Source of the DNA: an uncultured Alphaproteobacteria bacterium
Lineage (GTDB): Bacteria > Pseudomonadota > Alphaproteobacteria > Bin95
Assembly (NCBI GenBank): GCA_938083135.1
Contig: CALLKY010000005.1
Coordinates: 1-64,000 of the forward strand
Direction of reading: 5' to 3'
Length of the DNA stretch: 64,000 nucleotides
Shown: positions 25,888-36,423 of the stretch, in pieces
Layout of the letters: every line of letters begins with the position of its first letter
Numbering within the stretch: the first letter of the stretch is position 1
The notes under the pieces: generated by a model
What the model was told of the DNA's origin: nothing
What the model saw: the letters and a program-made list of their open reading frames with translations, nothing else
Database searches by the model: none
Program-made: the position numbers and the translations under genes

Positions 25888-27999
25888 TTACGGGGTTTGG
25901 TCGAGGGCGTTGCGCACTTTCTCTTCCAGTTCCTCCAGCCGATAGGGCTTGCTGACCAACTCAAAGCTATTGCCGATATCGCCTTCGCGCAGCACTGCCG
26001 CTTCTGCATATCCAGATGTGTAGAGGATCGGCAGATGCGGGAAAACGGCCCTGGCTTCCTTCGCCAGCGCAGGTCCATGCATGCCGCCGGGCATGACGAT
26101 GTCCGTAAACATCAGGTCAAACTTGCCATTCTCCGCCTTCAAAGCTTCCAGGGCGGAGAGGCCATCCTGTGCTTCGATCACGTGGTAGCCCATGTCTTCC
26201 AGCATGGCGACGGCGACATCGCGCACGGCGTCATTGTCTTCGACGACGAGGATACGATGGGCCTGGATAGCCTCTGGCACGGCTGCAGCAATTTCTGTTT
26301 CGGCTTCAAACGGATCGGATACTTCAGTTTGCAAGCGCGGCAGATACATAGCGATAGAGGTGCCGTAACCAATCTCGGAATAGACGGTGATATGGCCACC
26401 GGACTGTTTGATGAAGCCATAGACCATGCTCAGGCCAAGGCCGCTGCCTTCGCCGACATCCTTGGTGGTGAAGAACGGCTCAAACACCCGTTTGACCACA
26501 TCCTCAGACATGCCTGTTCCGGTATCCGTCACTGAAATGCGCACATAGTCGCCCGGGGGAAGGTCATCTGCATCGGCGAAATGGGCGGGCCCGATGTGCA
26601 TGTTCTGGGACTCGACGGTCAACCGCCCACCGCCCTTCATGGCATCCCGGGCATTGACGCAGAGGTTGAGCACAGCGGATTCAAGCTGGCTTTCATCCAC
26701 CGTGACAGTCCAGTTCTCAGCAGCCGGCATGATAGCGATATTCACCCATTCACCGAGCGTCCGTTCTAGCATATCGGCCATGCCTGTAATAAGCGCATTG
26801 GCGTCCGACGGCGTTGGCTTCAGGTCTTGCTTGCGGGAGAATGCGAGCAGGCGCTTAGTCAATTCCGCCCCACGGCGCACTGCATCTAAGGCAGCATGGG
26901 TGCGGCGGAGCGCTTTTTCGTCAGTTTTCACGACGCGCTCGATCAGCTGTAGATTGCCCATAACGACGGCCAACAGATTGTTGAAATCGTGGGCGAGGCC
27001 ACTGGTGAGCTGCCCGACGGCTTCCATCTTCTGGGCTTGCTGGAGGTGTTCTTCCATGCGCCGGGCTTCTGTAATGTCTTCAATCGCGGATACGGCACCG
27101 ACGCCGTTGCCATCCCGGTCTAGCAAAGGCCGCGCGTTAATGCGGACGACGCAGGCATGGTCGGTGCCGGAAGAAACGATGAGTTCCTGATCAACCACTT
27201 CACCACGTAAAGCCCGCAGAATGGGTGCGCTTTCTGGCTCGATTGGTGTCACGCCGTCTGGCTGCCGCATCTCCATACGGCCCACCAGTTGGTAGATCGT
27301 TGGGGGGGCGGATTCCAAGCCGTACATCTTTCGCGCAGTTGAATTCATCACGGACAAGACGCCGTTCTGATCACAAGAGAGGATTCCATCTCGCAGGCTT
27401 TCGACAAACCTGCGGTGCTGCTCCAGCGCGCTATCGACATGCGGTTCCAGGTCCGTCAGCGTCCGTTGCGCAACAACCCGCGCCTCTAAAGCGCCGCTGA
27501 TGATGTCTGCAAAGTCCAGCAGCAATTGCTGCTCGCTGTCACTGAAAGTATCGCGCGGCGTGATATCACCAATCGACAGCACACCGATGTTATGGCCCTC
27601 AGCGGATTTGATGGGCGCGCCAGCATAGAACCGAAGCCTGGTCGATCCTGTGACGAGGATGTTTTTGTCAAAACGTGGGTCGACCTGAGCATCCGGGACA
27701 ATCAGCACGCTGTCCTGATCAATAACAACGCTGCTAAATCCGTTTGCTCGGGACGTTTGTGCAATGCCAATGCCAACTGCGGCTTTGATCCAAGAGCGTT
27801 CTTCATCCAGTAGAGAAATGATGCTTATTGGAGCCTTGAATTGGCGGCTGGCGACTTGCGCGATCCGGTCGAAGTTCTCTTCGGGCAAACTGTCCAGAAC
27901 TGCATAGCGATGCAGCGCTTCTAAGCGAAGGGCCTCACCTGCCGGACCCGCGCTAATCTGGTCAGCCTTAGGCGTCGCAGCCAAATTGGATTGTGACAC
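25888..27999 (-). CDS. Hybrid histidine kinase (GAF-PAS-HisKA-HATPase-REC)
   Basis: This 703-residue soluble sensor has the domain order GAF (about 30-175), PAS (about 195-312), HisKA (325-392) with the phospho-acceptor His337 in 'GLAHDFNN', HATPase (435-556) with 'NLCVNARDAM', 'DTGTGM' and 'GSGLGLSMVYG', and a C-terminal receiver domain (582-700) with Asp633 in 'FTDIVMPGG'. There is no membrane segment, so it should sense a cytoplasmic cue. No cognate response regulator or phosphotransfer protein is beside it. It resembles the blue-light/redox kinases of alphaproteobacteria, but lacks an evident LOV motif. Confidence 0.9.
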   Translation of the reverse strand: MSQSNLAATPKADQISAGPAGEALRLEALHRYAVLDSLPEENFDRIAQVASRQFKAPISIISLLDEERSWIKAAVGIGIAQTSRANGFSSVVIDQDSVLIVPDAQVDPRFDKNILVTGSTRLRFYAGAPIKSAEGHNIGVLSIGDITPRDTFSDSEQQLLLDFADIISGALEARVVAQRTLTDLEPHVDSALEQHRRFVESLRDGILSCDQNGVLSVMNSTARKMYGLESAPPTIYQLVGRMEMRQPDGVTPIEPESAPILRALRGEVVDQELIVSSGTDHACVVRINARPLLDRDGNGVGAVSAIEDITEARRMEEHLQQAQKMEAVGQLTSGLAHDFNNLLAVVMGNLQLIERVVKTDEKALRRTHAALDAVRRGAELTKRLLAFSRKQDLKPTPSDANALITGMADMLERTLGEWVNIAIMPAAENWTVTVDESQLESAVLNLCVNARDAMKGGGRLTVESQNMHIGPAHFADADDLPPGDYVRISVTDTGTGMSEDVVKRVFEPFFTTKDVGEGSGLGLSMVYGFIKQSGGHITVYSEIGYGTSIAMYLPRLQTEVSDPFEAETEIAAAVPEAIQAHRILVVEDNDAVRDVAVAMLEDMGYHVIEAQDGLSALEALKAENGKFDLMFTDIVMPGGMHGPALAKEARAVFPHLPILYTSGYAEAAVLREGDIGNSFELVSKPYRLEELEEKVRNALDQTP

Positions 28000-28071
28000 G
28001 GACAGTCCCCCTCACGCTTAATTGCGCAGGGACTATGGCGAAATGACCCGATCTGATCCGAATATGCTCTT

Positions 28072-28815
28072 TTAGTGATTCATTCCCTGACCGCCATCCA
28101 GATAAATCGTTTCGCCGTTCAGGAAGTGTAGGTTCTCATCTGCAAGACCGGCGACCAGCTTGGCGACCTCTTCCGGTGTGCCGATTTCGCCGGATGGAAT
28201 GCGCTTCGTAATGAAGTCCCGAAACCGGTCATTCTCCATATGGGTTTGGTTCAAGTCCGTGCCAATGAATCCAGGTGCCACGGTAACAACACGAATCCCG
28301 GCCTTTGCCCATTCCACAGCAAGACAGCGCCCAATAGCGGCAACGGCGGCTTTTGATGCGCAATAGGCTGCATGAAAGCGCACGCCAAGCTTGTCGTAAT
28401 AGCTGCCCATATTGATGATCTGGCCGCGCGTTTCCGCCAGATACGGATAGGCCTCCCGGCTGGCGGCGAACACGGCTGTTGTGTTGACGCGGAGCAGGTT
28501 TTCGAAGGCGTCGGTCGTGTAATCCGCACTTTTGCCTTCGTCGTGCTGGCCGGCATTATTGACCAGAAGATCAATCCGCCCGAAGCGATCATGGACCGCT
28601 TTGAATGCGGATTTCAGGGCAGCGTCATCACTCACATCACAAGCGAAATCTGCAGAATTGGCGGCCTCCTCTGCCGAGCGATCCCGGTCCTCCGGCCCCA
28701 AGCCTTTGCGCGACAGGCAGGCAACCAGATAGTCTCTAGCCGCGAGTTCTGCTGCGATACAGGACCCGATGCCTCTGCTGGCACCCGTGACGGCGGCGAC
28801 TTTTTGTGCGGCCAT
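28072..28815 (-). CDS. Short-chain dehydrogenase/reductase
   Basis: This 247-residue classical SDR has the cofactor loop 'TGASRGIGSC', 'NNAGQHD', a catalytic serine in 'NMGSYYDK' and the YxxxK motif 'YCASK'. It ends 'FLNGETIYLDGGQGMNH', as in FabG-like enzymes. It follows the crotonase gene with a two-base gap, so the two probably act in one pathway on 3-hydroxy/3-oxoacyl or related compounds. The true substrate is unknown. Confidence 0.85.
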   Translation of the reverse strand: MAAQKVAAVTGASRGIGSCIAAELAARDYLVACLSRKGLGPEDRDRSAEEAANSADFACDVSDDAALKSAFKAVHDRFGRIDLLVNNAGQHDEGKSADYTTDAFENLLRVNTTAVFAASREAYPYLAETRGQIINMGSYYDKLGVRFHAAYCASKAAVAAIGRCLAVEWAKAGIRVVTVAPGFIGTDLNQTHMENDRFRDFITKRIPSGEIGTPEEVAKLVAGLADENLHFLNGETIYLDGGQGMNH

Positions 28816-28817
28816 GA

Positions 28818-29585
28818 TTACCGGTCCACGAAGGTTGCGGGGCGCTTTTCCAGGAATGCGGATGTGCCTTCCTTGGCGTCCTCCAGGAAGAAGGACAGCG
28901 TGTTGACGTCTGCCTCAATCTTCAAGCCTTCATCCAGGCTGACATCAAGCGCGCGCCGGGTTGCTTCGCGGGCGAAGCGCAAGGCGGGCAGGCTGTATTT
29001 TGTGAACTCACGGGCGAAGGTTTTGGCGTTTGGGATCAACGCATCCTCAAACACGCGCTGGACTAAACCAATGCGTTCGGCCTCCTCCGCGTTGATGAAC
29101 TTGCCCGTCAGGATCATCTCCATGGCGCGGCTTTCACCGATATGTCGGGGCAGGCGTTGGGTGCCACCATAGCCAGGAACCGCACCGAGTTTGATTTCCG
29201 GCAGGCCCATGCGCGCGCTGGAGGCCGCGACCCGGAAGGTGCAGGCAAGCGCCAATTCCAGTCCACCGCCAAGGGCAAAACCATTGATGCAGGCGATGGA
29301 GGGGATCGGCAGCTCATCCAGTTTGGCAAAGGTCAATTGGCCTTTGCGTGCGCCTTCGCGGACGTCTGGAATCGAGCGACCTATGAGCTCTGAAATATCC
29401 GCACCCGCACAGAACGCCTTTGGTCCAGCGCCTGTGAACAGCAGCGCCCGCGCGTCAGAGCTGGCGGCCTCATCAATCGCGTCGCTGATTTGGCTGACGA
29501 TATCGAAGCTCAGCGCATTCAGCGCTTCAGGGCGGTTCAAGGTGATGACTGCAAACTCTTCATCGCGGGAATATTCGACAGGCAT
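28818..29585 (-). CDS. Enoyl-CoA hydratase
   Basis: This 255-residue crotonase is close to fatty-acid enoyl-CoA hydratases. It has 'PKAFCAGADISEL' and 'INGFALGGGLELALACTFRVAA', and the glutamates in 'GLPEIKLGAVPGYGGTQRLPR' match the catalytic pair of true hydratases. I choose the ATG at 29585, with GGAG nine bases upstream; an ATG at 29615, four bases past the hemW stop, is also possible. It is downstream of rph-rdgB-hemW and upstream of the SDR, all on the minus strand. Confidence 0.87.
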   Translation of the reverse strand: MPVEYSRDEEFAVITLNRPEALNALSFDIVSQISDAIDEAASSDARALLFTGAGPKAFCAGADISELIGRSIPDVREGARKGQLTFAKLDELPIPSIACINGFALGGGLELALACTFRVAASSARMGLPEIKLGAVPGYGGTQRLPRHIGESRAMEMILTGKFINAEEAERIGLVQRVFEDALIPNAKTFAREFTKYSLPALRFAREATRRALDVSLDEGLKIEADVNTLSFFLEDAKEGTSAFLEKRPATFVDR

Positions 29586-29616
29586 TGGGGCAAGCTCCGG
29601 TGGGTGATCGTGCATC

Positions 29617-30822
29617 TTAGCGCGCCAGAAGCATCTCCAAAACCGCATTGAGCCGTTGGCGTCCGGCATCTGTTGCGATGATGTGTTCTGGGGTGTGCTG
29701 GATAAACCCGCCATCGAGCAGCCGCTGAAGTCCGTCGCTATCAACGAAGTCTAGGAGACTGCCCCCGGTTTGGCGGCTGAACCGGTTGAGATCGACGCCT
29801 TCTGTCAGGCGGAGGCCCATCATCAGCGCTTCGGCGGCAACATCTTCCGATGTCAGGCTGTCGGATGCAGTGGTTGCATGCCCGGCGGTCTCGACTTTGG
29901 TCAACCATGCTTCGGGGGTGCGGGTTTGGGCGAAGGTGCGGCGGGTGCCAGACTGGATCAAGCGGCCATGGGCACCTGGACCAACACCAGCCCATTCCCC
30001 GCCGCGCCAGTAAATCAGATTGTGCGCGCATTCATGGCCGGGTGCGGCGTGGTTCGAGATTTCGTAGCGGGGCATGCCAGCACCCTCAAGGATTGTCTCT
30101 GTCGCTTCATAAAGTGCGGCACCGGTGTCTTCGTCAGGAATTTGGAAGGCACCACGTTGATGCAATCCGTGGAAGGCCGTGCCTTGCTCAATCGTCAGCT
30201 GATAGACGGACATATGGCCGCCAGCGAGGCCAATGGCTGTTTCAAGCTCCCGCCGCCACTGGTCCACGGTTTGACCGGGCCGTGCATAAATCAGGTCGAA
30301 CGAATAGTGGGCGAACGTTGCCCTCGCGATCTCAAGCGCACGCAGGGCTTCGGTGTGGGAATGCATGCGGCCAAGGAATTTAAGGTCGGCATCATTTAGC
30401 GCCTGAACGCCAAGCGACACCCGATTAACGCCGGCTGCTGCGTAGCCTTCAAAGCGATCTGCTTCGACCGATCCTGGATTGGCTTCCAGCGTGATCTCAA
30501 TGGCGTTGGAAAAACGCCAACCCGTCCGCGCGGCATGGATGACAGCTTCCACCGTCTCTGGCGGCATGAGCGATGGGGTGCCGCCGCCGAAGAAGATGGC
30601 GTCCAGCGTGCGGCCTGGTGTTATTGCTTGAAAATGCGCGATTTCGGCGGCCAGTGCCGCTTGCCAGCGGCCATGATCAACCTCGGCACGGACATGGCTG
30701 TTGAAGTCGCAATAAGGGCATTTCGACTGGCAGAAGGGCCAGTGGACATATAGGCCAAACCCACCCGTTTCCAGTGTCAGGTCAGCCCCGGAGGCAGTTA
30801 TTGGCGAAAGCGCGGAATGCAT
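29617..30822 (-). CDS. hemW: Radical SAM heme chaperone HemW
   Basis: This roughly 401-residue protein has the radical SAM motif 'FCQSKCPYCDFNSH' (CxxxCxxC) near residue 30, then 'FFGGGTPSLM' and 'SLGVQALNDADLKFLGR', and the C-terminal HemN-like extension. It lacks the extra cysteine of true HemN, consistent with the heme-trafficking protein HemW. The start overlaps rdgB by about 40 bases. I take the ATG at 30822 over a GTG at 30828. It follows rph and rdgB, a conserved alphaproteobacterial order. Confidence 0.92.
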   Translation of the reverse strand: MHSALSPITASGADLTLETGGFGLYVHWPFCQSKCPYCDFNSHVRAEVDHGRWQAALAAEIAHFQAITPGRTLDAIFFGGGTPSLMPPETVEAVIHAARTGWRFSNAIEITLEANPGSVEADRFEGYAAAGVNRVSLGVQALNDADLKFLGRMHSHTEALRALEIARATFAHYSFDLIYARPGQTVDQWRRELETAIGLAGGHMSVYQLTIEQGTAFHGLHQRGAFQIPDEDTGAALYEATETILEGAGMPRYEISNHAAPGHECAHNLIYWRGGEWAGVGPGAHGRLIQSGTRRTFAQTRTPEAWLTKVETAGHATTASDSLTSEDVAAEALMMGLRLTEGVDLNRFSRQTGGSLLDFVDSDGLQRLLDGGFIQHTPEHIIATDAGRQRLNAVLEMLLAR

Positions 30823-31384
30823 AGGCACGGTGGCTCATCGCGTCTTTGGCGGCGGGTGACATTTCAGCGAATGTCATTGAATGGCCGCTTGGTTGGAAAA
30901 TCGGATCATACCCGAAGCCGCTTTTTCCGCGCGGTGGCGAGACCATATCTCCCCAAACTTCGCCGCGAAAGGTGAGCTCTGGTCCGTTCGGCCAAGCAAT
31001 CGCCAGGACACAGACGAACCATGCTGTATGGTCCGTTTTGCCCTCCATTTCTTGTAAGACTCTGTCCATTGCGAACGAAAATTCGCCGTTCTTCGCCCAC
31101 CGTGCGGAATAGACTCCGGGTGATCCGTCAAGGGCGGCGAGACAGAAGCCAGAATCGTCAGACAGCGCGGGCAATCCAGACGCGTCTGCTGTCGCTCTGG
31201 CTTTGATGCAGGCGTTTTCTTCAAATGTGGTCCCTGTTTCCTCTGCTGCTGGAATTCCCAGATCGCCAGCAGAGATTGCTTCGACGCCATACGGATCCAT
31301 TAGAATCCGCATTTCCTTCACTTTTCCCGGGTTGTGCGTCGCCAATACCAGGCGGTCCCCTGACTGTAATTTGGGCGTTGGCAT
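30782..31384 (-). CDS. rdgB: XTP/dITP diphosphatase (non-canonical purine NTPase)
   Basis: This 200-residue HAM1-family enzyme removes dITP and XTP from the nucleotide pool. It shows 'LVLATHNPGKVKEM' at the N-terminus, 'ALSDDSGFCLAALDGSPGVYSARW' with the catalytic acidic pair, and 'GFGYDPIFQPSGHSMTFAEM' near the C-terminus. It lies three bases after rph and overlaps hemW. Confidence 0.95.
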   Translation of the reverse strand: MPTPKLQSGDRLVLATHNPGKVKEMRILMDPYGVEAISAGDLGIPAAEETGTTFEENACIKARATADASGLPALSDDSGFCLAALDGSPGVYSARWAKNGEFSFAMDRVLQEMEGKTDHTAWFVCVLAIAWPNGPELTFRGEVWGDMVSPPRGKSGFGYDPIFQPSGHSMTFAEMSPAAKDAMSHRAYAFRAFANNCLRG

Positions 31385-31387
31385 GGA

Positions 31388-32128
31388 TTATGAGGACATG
31401 CCGAGCGCTTTGCGCTGCATCTCACAAAGGTCAGCAATGCCGGCCTCAGCCAAATTCATCAGCTCATCCATCTGGCCCCGGCTGAATGGTGCACCTTCTG
31501 CGGTGCCTTGCACTTCCACCAGCATGCCTTGGTCGGTGATGACGAAATTGGCGTCCGCTTCGGCGTTGGAATCTTCGTCATAGTCCAGGTCGAGCACGGC
31601 CTGGCCTTCGAAGATGCCACAGGAAATGGCACCGACCTGGCCCGTCAGCGGCCAGCGCTTAATCGCGTCGATCCGCTTCAGGTGCTGGCAGGCTTGCGCC
31701 AAGGCTACATAGCCGCCAGTTACGCTAGCGGTGCGGGTGCCACCGTCTGCCTGCAGGACATCGCAGTCAATCGTGATCTGAATTTCGCCAAGCGCCTTTG
31801 TGTCGACGACGGCGCGCAGCGCGCGACCGATCAGACGCTGAATTTCCTGGGTCCGACCAGACTGCTTGCCGCGGGCGGCTTCCCGGTTCGAACGCGTGTG
31901 GGTTGAGCGTGGAAGCATGCCGTATTCGGCAGTGACCCAGCCACGTCCAGAGTTCCGCAGGAACGGTGGTACACGGGTTTCGACAGAAGCAGTGCAAAGC
32001 ACATGGGTGTCGCCAAACTTCGCAAGGCAAGCGCCTTCAGCATGTTTGGTCCATTCAGTCTCAAGGCTAACGCTGCGCAACTCATTGTGCGCGCGCCCAG
32101 ATGGTCTGGTCACGATACTTATCCTCAA
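31388..32128 (-). CDS. rph: Ribonuclease PH
   Basis: This 246-residue phosphorolytic 3'-5' exoribonuclease trims tRNA precursors. Conserved blocks include '[11 protein letters not shown]', '[17 protein letters not shown]', '[12 protein letters not shown]' and '[20 protein letters not shown]', the last holding the catalytic acids. It is the first gene of the rph-rdgB-hemW unit and faces the SDHAF4-like gene across 117 bases. Confidence 0.96.
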   Translation of the reverse strand: MRISIVTRPSGRAHNELRSVSLETEWTKHAEGACLAKFGDTHVLCTASVETRVPPFLRNSGRGWVTAEYGMLPRSTHTRSNREAARGKQSGRTQEIQRLIGRALRAVVDTKALGEIQITIDCDVLQADGGTRTASVTGGYVALAQACQHLKRIDAIKRWPLTGQVGAISCGIFEGQAVLDLDYDEDSNAEADANFVITDQGMLVEVQGTAEGAPFSRGQMDELMNLAEAGIADLCEMQRKALGMSS

Positions 32129-32245
32129 AAAATGTGTTTGATGCCCCGAATCTGGCGAAATGGTTAACAGACTACTTGTGGCAAATCCAGCACAGTCATA
32201 AGAAAATGACTTGATGCTAGGTTTTCGCGCGCTAAATTGAGCGAT

Positions 32246-32416
32246 ATGTCCAAAAAAACATTAGAATCGAACTCATCCCCTGCACCCGAACCCGAATCGG
32301 CAGCGCAACCAACGCCCGAGGCACCGAAGGCAGTTGAGGAGGTTGGTGGCCCGAAGGGATTGGACCCAACGCGCTTTGGCGATTGGTCCGTCAATGGTCG
32401 GTGCATCGATTTCTAG
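32246..32416 (+). CDS. SDHAF4-like (DUF1674) succinate dehydrogenase assembly protein
   Basis: This small frame of 56 residues starts MSKKTLESN and ends '[23 protein letters not shown]', which is the DUF1674 signature (GG-GP-PTR-GDW-GR-DF). In mitochondria the homologue SDHAF4 binds flavinylated SdhA and helps complete complex II; alphaproteobacteria have the same short protein. The N-terminal half is a low-complexity Pro/Glu/Ala stretch. It lies between rph (divergent) and pntAA (117 bases downstream). No sdh gene is near. Confidence 0.85.
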   Translation: MSKKTLESNSSPAPEPESAAQPTPEAPKAVEEVGGPKGLDPTRFGDWSVNGRCIDF

Positions 32417-32533
32417 GTCGGTAGCCTCGGGTTCCACGGCTCTGCTGTGCAATTCAGCTATGCAAAATCCAGGTCGTGCAGGCCGCCAAAGGCTCCGCTA
32501 TAGTCGTCTCCGAAATTCCACGCCGGAGGGGCT

Positions 32534-33661
32534 ATGCTGCTATTTGCGCCGAAAGAAACTGCGCCTGGAGAAAACCGGGTTGCGATCACGCCAGACTCCG
32601 CCAAACGCCTTGCTGCCGTCGGTATCGACGCAGCGATTGAGGCTGGTGCCGGTCTAAACGCTGACTATCCAGACAAGCTCTTCGGAGACGCGGGCGTGCG
32701 CATATTTGCGGACGGCTCTGAAGGCTGGGCGACAGCGGATGCCGTCGCCTGTGTCCGGCCAGCTGCGGCAGAGGACGCCGCCCGAATGAAGGCTGGCGCC
32801 TTGCTCATCGGCTTGCTGGAGCCCCATGGGGACAAAGCACGGGTCAGCGGGTATGCCGAAGCCAATGTCGCTGCGTTTTCATTTGAATTTGTGCCGCGCA
32901 TCAGCCGCGCCCAAGGCATGGACGCATTGTCCAGCCAGGCGAACCTGGCGGGCTATGCATCTGTCATCTTGGCGGCAGAGCGGTTCAGCCGCGCTTTCCC
33001 GATGATGGTGACGGCGGCGGGCACGGTCTCCCCGGCACGGGTGCTGATCTTGGGCGCTGGCGTTGCTGGCCTCCAGGCAATCGCGACGGCGCGTCGGCTG
33101 GGTGCAGTGGTTTCCGCCATGGATGTGCGTGACGCCGCCCGTGAACAGGTCGAAAGCCTGGGTGCGGCGTTCGTCACCGTTGAGGCAGAGGAAAAGGGCG
33201 AAGGCACTGGCGGATATGCCAAGGAAATGAGCGACGATTATAAGCGCCGCCAAGCTGCCAAACTGCGCGAAACCCTTTCCCGTACGGACATTTGCATCAC
33301 CACCGCGCAAATCCCCGGGCGTCCGGCACCCGTTTTGCTGCCATCGGACATGCTGTCCGCCATGAAGCCGGGTTCTATCGTGGTTGATCTGGCGGCGTCT
33401 TCCGGCGGCAACTGCGAAGTGTCGAAGAACGGCGAGACAGTGGATGTCGGCGGCGTCAATGTGATTGGTGCTAGCGATTTACCAAGCGCCGTAGCCCAGG
33501 ACGCAAGCAATCTGTATGGCCGCAATGTTCTGAACTTTCTGTCGCCGCTTATGGATGCAGACACAAAGACGTTCAAAATTGACTGGGAGGATGAAATTGT
33601 CGCCGGCGCGCTGCTCACGCGTGATGGCGCTATCGTCCACCCAAGCCTGAAAGGGGAATAA
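32534..33661 (+). CDS. pntAA: NAD(P) transhydrogenase subunit alpha, part 1
   Basis: This 375-residue soluble NAD(H)-binding domain (dI) belongs to the proton-translocating transhydrogenase, which makes NADPH using the proton gradient. It starts '[26 protein letters not shown]', has '[53 protein letters not shown]' with the dinucleotide loop, and ends with the '[12 protein letters not shown]' block. A GGAGGGG site precedes it. Splitting alpha into two genes is typical of alphaproteobacteria. Confidence 0.95.
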   Translation: MLLFAPKETAPGENRVAITPDSAKRLAAVGIDAAIEAGAGLNADYPDKLFGDAGVRIFADGSEGWATADAVACVRPAAAEDAARMKAGALLIGLLEPHGDKARVSGYAEANVAAFSFEFVPRISRAQGMDALSSQANLAGYASVILAAERFSRAFPMMVTAAGTVSPARVLILGAGVAGLQAIATARRLGAVVSAMDVRDAAREQVESLGAAFVTVEAEEKGEGTGGYAKEMSDDYKRRQAAKLRETLSRTDICITTAQIPGRPAPVLLPSDMLSAMKPGSIVVDLAASSGGNCEVSKNGETVDVGGVNVIGASDLPSAVAQDASNLYGRNVLNFLSPLMDADTKTFKIDWEDEIVAGALLTRDGAIVHPSLKGE

Positions 33662-33665
33662 CGCC

Positions 33666-34112
33666 ATGAGCGATCCCAAAGACGTAGCGGGCGGTGCTGC
33701 CGATCTCGCTGGCCGGATGAATGAACTGGCCCAGGAAGCGCAGCGCCTCGCGGGCGAATCCGCAGCCCTTGCTAATCGCGCCAGTGATCTGGACGCAGGC
33801 GGCACTATTCAGGGCGCGGACCCGATGATCTTCGGCCTAACGGTTTTCGCGATGGCCTGTTTCGTTGGCTATTACGTCGTGTGGAAGGTGACGCCGGCGC
33901 TGCATGCACCGCTCATGTCCGTGGCAAACGCGATTTCTGGCGTCGTCATTCTGGGCGCAATGATTGCTGCAGGTCCGGCGCTTTTGGGCGTCTCCAAAAT
34001 CATGGGCTTCATCGCAGTTTTTTTGGCTGCTGTGAATATCTTCGGCGGGTTCATCATCACCCATCGCATGCTTGAGATGTTCCGCGCCAAGAAGAAGGGA
34101 GCAGCCCGATGA
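33666..34112 (+). CDS. pntAB: NAD(P) transhydrogenase subunit alpha, part 2
   Basis: This 148-residue membrane segment holds three or four helices of the dII domain, after a roughly 45-residue hydrophilic, partly coiled N-terminus. '[26 protein letters not shown]' and '[17 protein letters not shown]' are conserved in PntAB. It lies four bases after pntAA and overlaps pntB by four bases (ATGA). Confidence 0.95.
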   Translation: MSDPKDVAGGAADLAGRMNELAQEAQRLAGESAALANRASDLDAGGTIQGADPMIFGLTVFAMACFVGYYVVWKVTPALHAPLMSVANAISGVVILGAMIAAGPALLGVSKIMGFIAVFLAAVNIFGGFIITHRMLEMFRAKKKGAAR

Positions 34113-35500
34113 GCGGTGATATCACTTCATATGCCTATCTGTTCTCGGCGATCTGCTTCGTGCTGGCGATCCGTGGGCTCGCGAGCCCAGAGACGGCGCG
34201 GACCGGTAACTTAATCGGCATCCTCGGCATCGCCGTCGCTGTAGGCGCGACGATGCTGCTGCCGCAAATCTCCACGTGGCTTTTCGTGTTCGTCGGCATT
34301 GTGCTTGGCGGTGCGATCGGCGCTTTCATTGCGCTGAAAGTGAAGATTACGGACCTGCCGCAGTTGGTCGCAATCTTCAACAGTTTGGTTGGCTTGGCGG
34401 CTGTGCTGATTTCTGGCGCTGCCCTACATGACCCATCGCTTTATGGCATGGCGCAAGGCTCCACCATGCCATTGCAGTCCTTGATCGAGATGGCGATTTC
34501 CGCGTGTATTGGCGCTGTGACATTCACGGGCTCTGTCATCGCATTCGCTAAATTGCATGAATTGATGACTGGTACGCCCATTGTGTTCAATGGCCAGAAA
34601 GCCGTGAATGGCCTGCTGGGTCTCTCGGCAGTCTTTGCAGCATTTGCCTTTGCGGGCTGGGGCAGTGAGGGCGCGTTCTGGGGCATGGTCATTCTGTTCA
34701 TGGTCTGGGGTGCCATGGTCGTGCTGCCGATTGGTGGTGCGGACATGCCCGTGGTGATTTCAGTCCTGAACTCGCTGTCGGGTTGGGCTTCTTGCGGCAT
34801 TGGCTTCACGTTGGATAACCCGCTGATGATCGTTACGGGCGCGTTGGTTGGCGCATCGGGCGGCATTCTCTCCTTCATCATGTGCCGGGCGATGAATCGG
34901 GACCTCCTTTCCGTGCTGCTTGGTGGCTTTGGCGCAGAAGCAGGTGCTGGCGCGCCGGGCGGTCCGGCCCCTGCAGGCACCGTTAAATCCGGCAATGCGG
35001 ATGATGCAGCCTTCATGCTGAAGAACGCGCGATCGGTCGTGATTGTACCGGGCTATGGCATGGCTGTGGCGCAAGCGCAGCATGCATTGCGTGAAATGGT
35101 GGACATGCTGAAAGAAGAAGGCGTCAAGGTGCGATACGCTATCCACCCCGTCGCTGGGCGCATGCCAGGGCATATGAATGTGCTGCTGGCGGAAGCGAAT
35201 GTCCCCTATGATGACGTGTTGGAAATGGATGACATCAACCGCGATTTCGCCACGACTGACGTAGCGTTTGTCATCGGTGCGAATGACACCACCAACCCGT
35301 CTGCCCGCAATGATCCGGCAAGCCCGATCTATGGCATGCCGGTATTGGATGTAGAGAATGCGGGCATGGTCATGTTCATCAAGCGCTCCATGGCGACAGG
35401 CTATGCGGGCGTTGATAACCCGCTGTTCTATAACGACAATACCATGATGCTGTTTGGCGACGCCAAGGGCATGTGCGAAAACATCGTGAAGGCACTTTGA
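34109..35500 (+). CDS. pntB: NAD(P) transhydrogenase subunit beta
   Basis: This 463-residue subunit combines about eight or nine membrane helices of dII with the C-terminal NADP(H)-binding dIII. The dIII block has '[21 protein letters not shown]', '[21 protein letters not shown]' and '[31 protein letters not shown]', the standard NADP-site signatures. Together with the two preceding genes it should form a complete enzyme. Confidence 0.96.
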   Translation: MSGDITSYAYLFSAICFVLAIRGLASPETARTGNLIGILGIAVAVGATMLLPQISTWLFVFVGIVLGGAIGAFIALKVKITDLPQLVAIFNSLVGLAAVLISGAALHDPSLYGMAQGSTMPLQSLIEMAISACIGAVTFTGSVIAFAKLHELMTGTPIVFNGQKAVNGLLGLSAVFAAFAFAGWGSEGAFWGMVILFMVWGAMVVLPIGGADMPVVISVLNSLSGWASCGIGFTLDNPLMIVTGALVGASGGILSFIMCRAMNRDLLSVLLGGFGAEAGAGAPGGPAPAGTVKSGNADDAAFMLKNARSVVIVPGYGMAVAQAQHALREMVDMLKEEGVKVRYAIHPVAGRMPGHMNVLLAEANVPYDDVLEMDDINRDFATTDVAFVIGANDTTNPSARNDPASPIYGMPVLDVENAGMVMFIKRSMATGYAGVDNPLFYNDNTMMLFGDAKGMCENIVKAL

Positions 35501-35504
35501 CCCC

Positions 35505-36215
35505 ATGAAGTTTACGGATTTCGACGCCCTATCATTCGACTGCTATGGCACCCTGATTGATTGGGAATCCGGTATTTGGAATGCGATGCAGCCCCTTGCC
35601 GCCCGTGCTGGCCTAAAGCTGGTACGGGAGCAGGCGCTCGTGGCGTTCGCGGAGACAGAATCGGCGGCTCAAGCAGCGACGCCGGAAAAGCTGTATCCGC
35701 ACCTGCTAGAGGACTTGTTTCCAGATCTGGCCAGGCGCTTGGGCGGCGAAGCAACGGCGGAGGAAGCCTATGCGTTCGGCCAATCTGTCCCGGAATGGCC
35801 AGCGTTCCCGGATAGTATCGAAGCGCTTGGGCGGTTGAAGCAGCGCTTCAAGCTGGTGATCCTGTCCAATGTGGATGTGGCAGGCTTTATTGCTAGCGCC
35901 AAGCGGCTCGAAGTGCCGTTTGACTATGTCTTTACCGCCCAGGAAATTGGGTCCTACAAGCCAAACCCTCAGAACTTTGACGTCATGTTGCGGAAGCTGG
36001 ATGGCGCTGGTGTCGCCAAGCCGAAGCTTTTGCATGTGGCGCAGTCGCTTTTCCATGATCACCAGATCGCGACTGCCAAAGGCCTCGCCACCTGCTGGAT
36101 TGACCGGCGGGAAGGCACAGGCTGGGGTGCGACCAAAGAAATTCCGAATCAGCCAAAGACCGACTGGCATTTCCCAAGCCTAAAAGCGTTCGCAGACGCC
36201 GTAGAGGCGGAGTAA
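35505..36215 (+). CDS. (S)-2-haloacid dehalogenase-like HAD hydrolase
   Basis: This 236-residue protein has the HAD motif I in 'SFDCYGTLIDWESG' with Asp12 as nucleophile, motif II in 'LVILSNVD', and a late block 'KPKLLHVAQSLFHDHQIATAKGLATCWIDRR'. The 'DCYGTL' and 'WIDR' forms are those of type II haloacid dehalogenases, which hydrolyse 2-haloacids, though many members act as phosphatases. It begins five bases after pntB and is probably cotranscribed. Confidence 0.83.
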   Translation: MKFTDFDALSFDCYGTLIDWESGIWNAMQPLAARAGLKLVREQALVAFAETESAAQAATPEKLYPHLLEDLFPDLARRLGGEATAEEAYAFGQSVPEWPAFPDSIEALGRLKQRFKLVILSNVDVAGFIASAKRLEVPFDYVFTAQEIGSYKPNPQNFDVMLRKLDGAGVAKPKLLHVAQSLFHDHQIATAKGLATCWIDRREGTGWGATKEIPNQPKTDWHFPSLKAFADAVEAE

Positions 36216-36221
36216 TTCTGC

Positions 36222-36380
36222 TCCTCTCCACCCAACGGGGGGAGAGGTTGGGTGAGGGGGGTGCTTCAGAACCAAGGCTTTGCGGAAGCGCGCAGAATAT
36301 TGCTACTGTTTTGCAACACTATTCCTGGCCCGATAAAGCCCCCCTCCCCCTCCCCTCTCCCCCCGTTGGGGAGCGAGGAG
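36222..36380. repeat. Palindromic repeat pair D, reversed arrangement
   Basis: The first unit (36222-36261) is in the 'right' orientation (ends GAGAGGTTGGGTGAGGGGGG) and the second (36339-36380) in the 'left' orientation (starts CCCCCTCCCCCTCCCCTCTC, closes CCCCGTTGGGG). The order is therefore opposite to pairs A, B, C and G. They fill the spacer between the haloacid dehalogenase and aminopeptidase genes. Confidence 0.8.
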
Positions 36381-36423
36381 ACCTGGATGCCAGGGCCTCA
36401 TAGCTTTCTCTAAGGAGCACCCC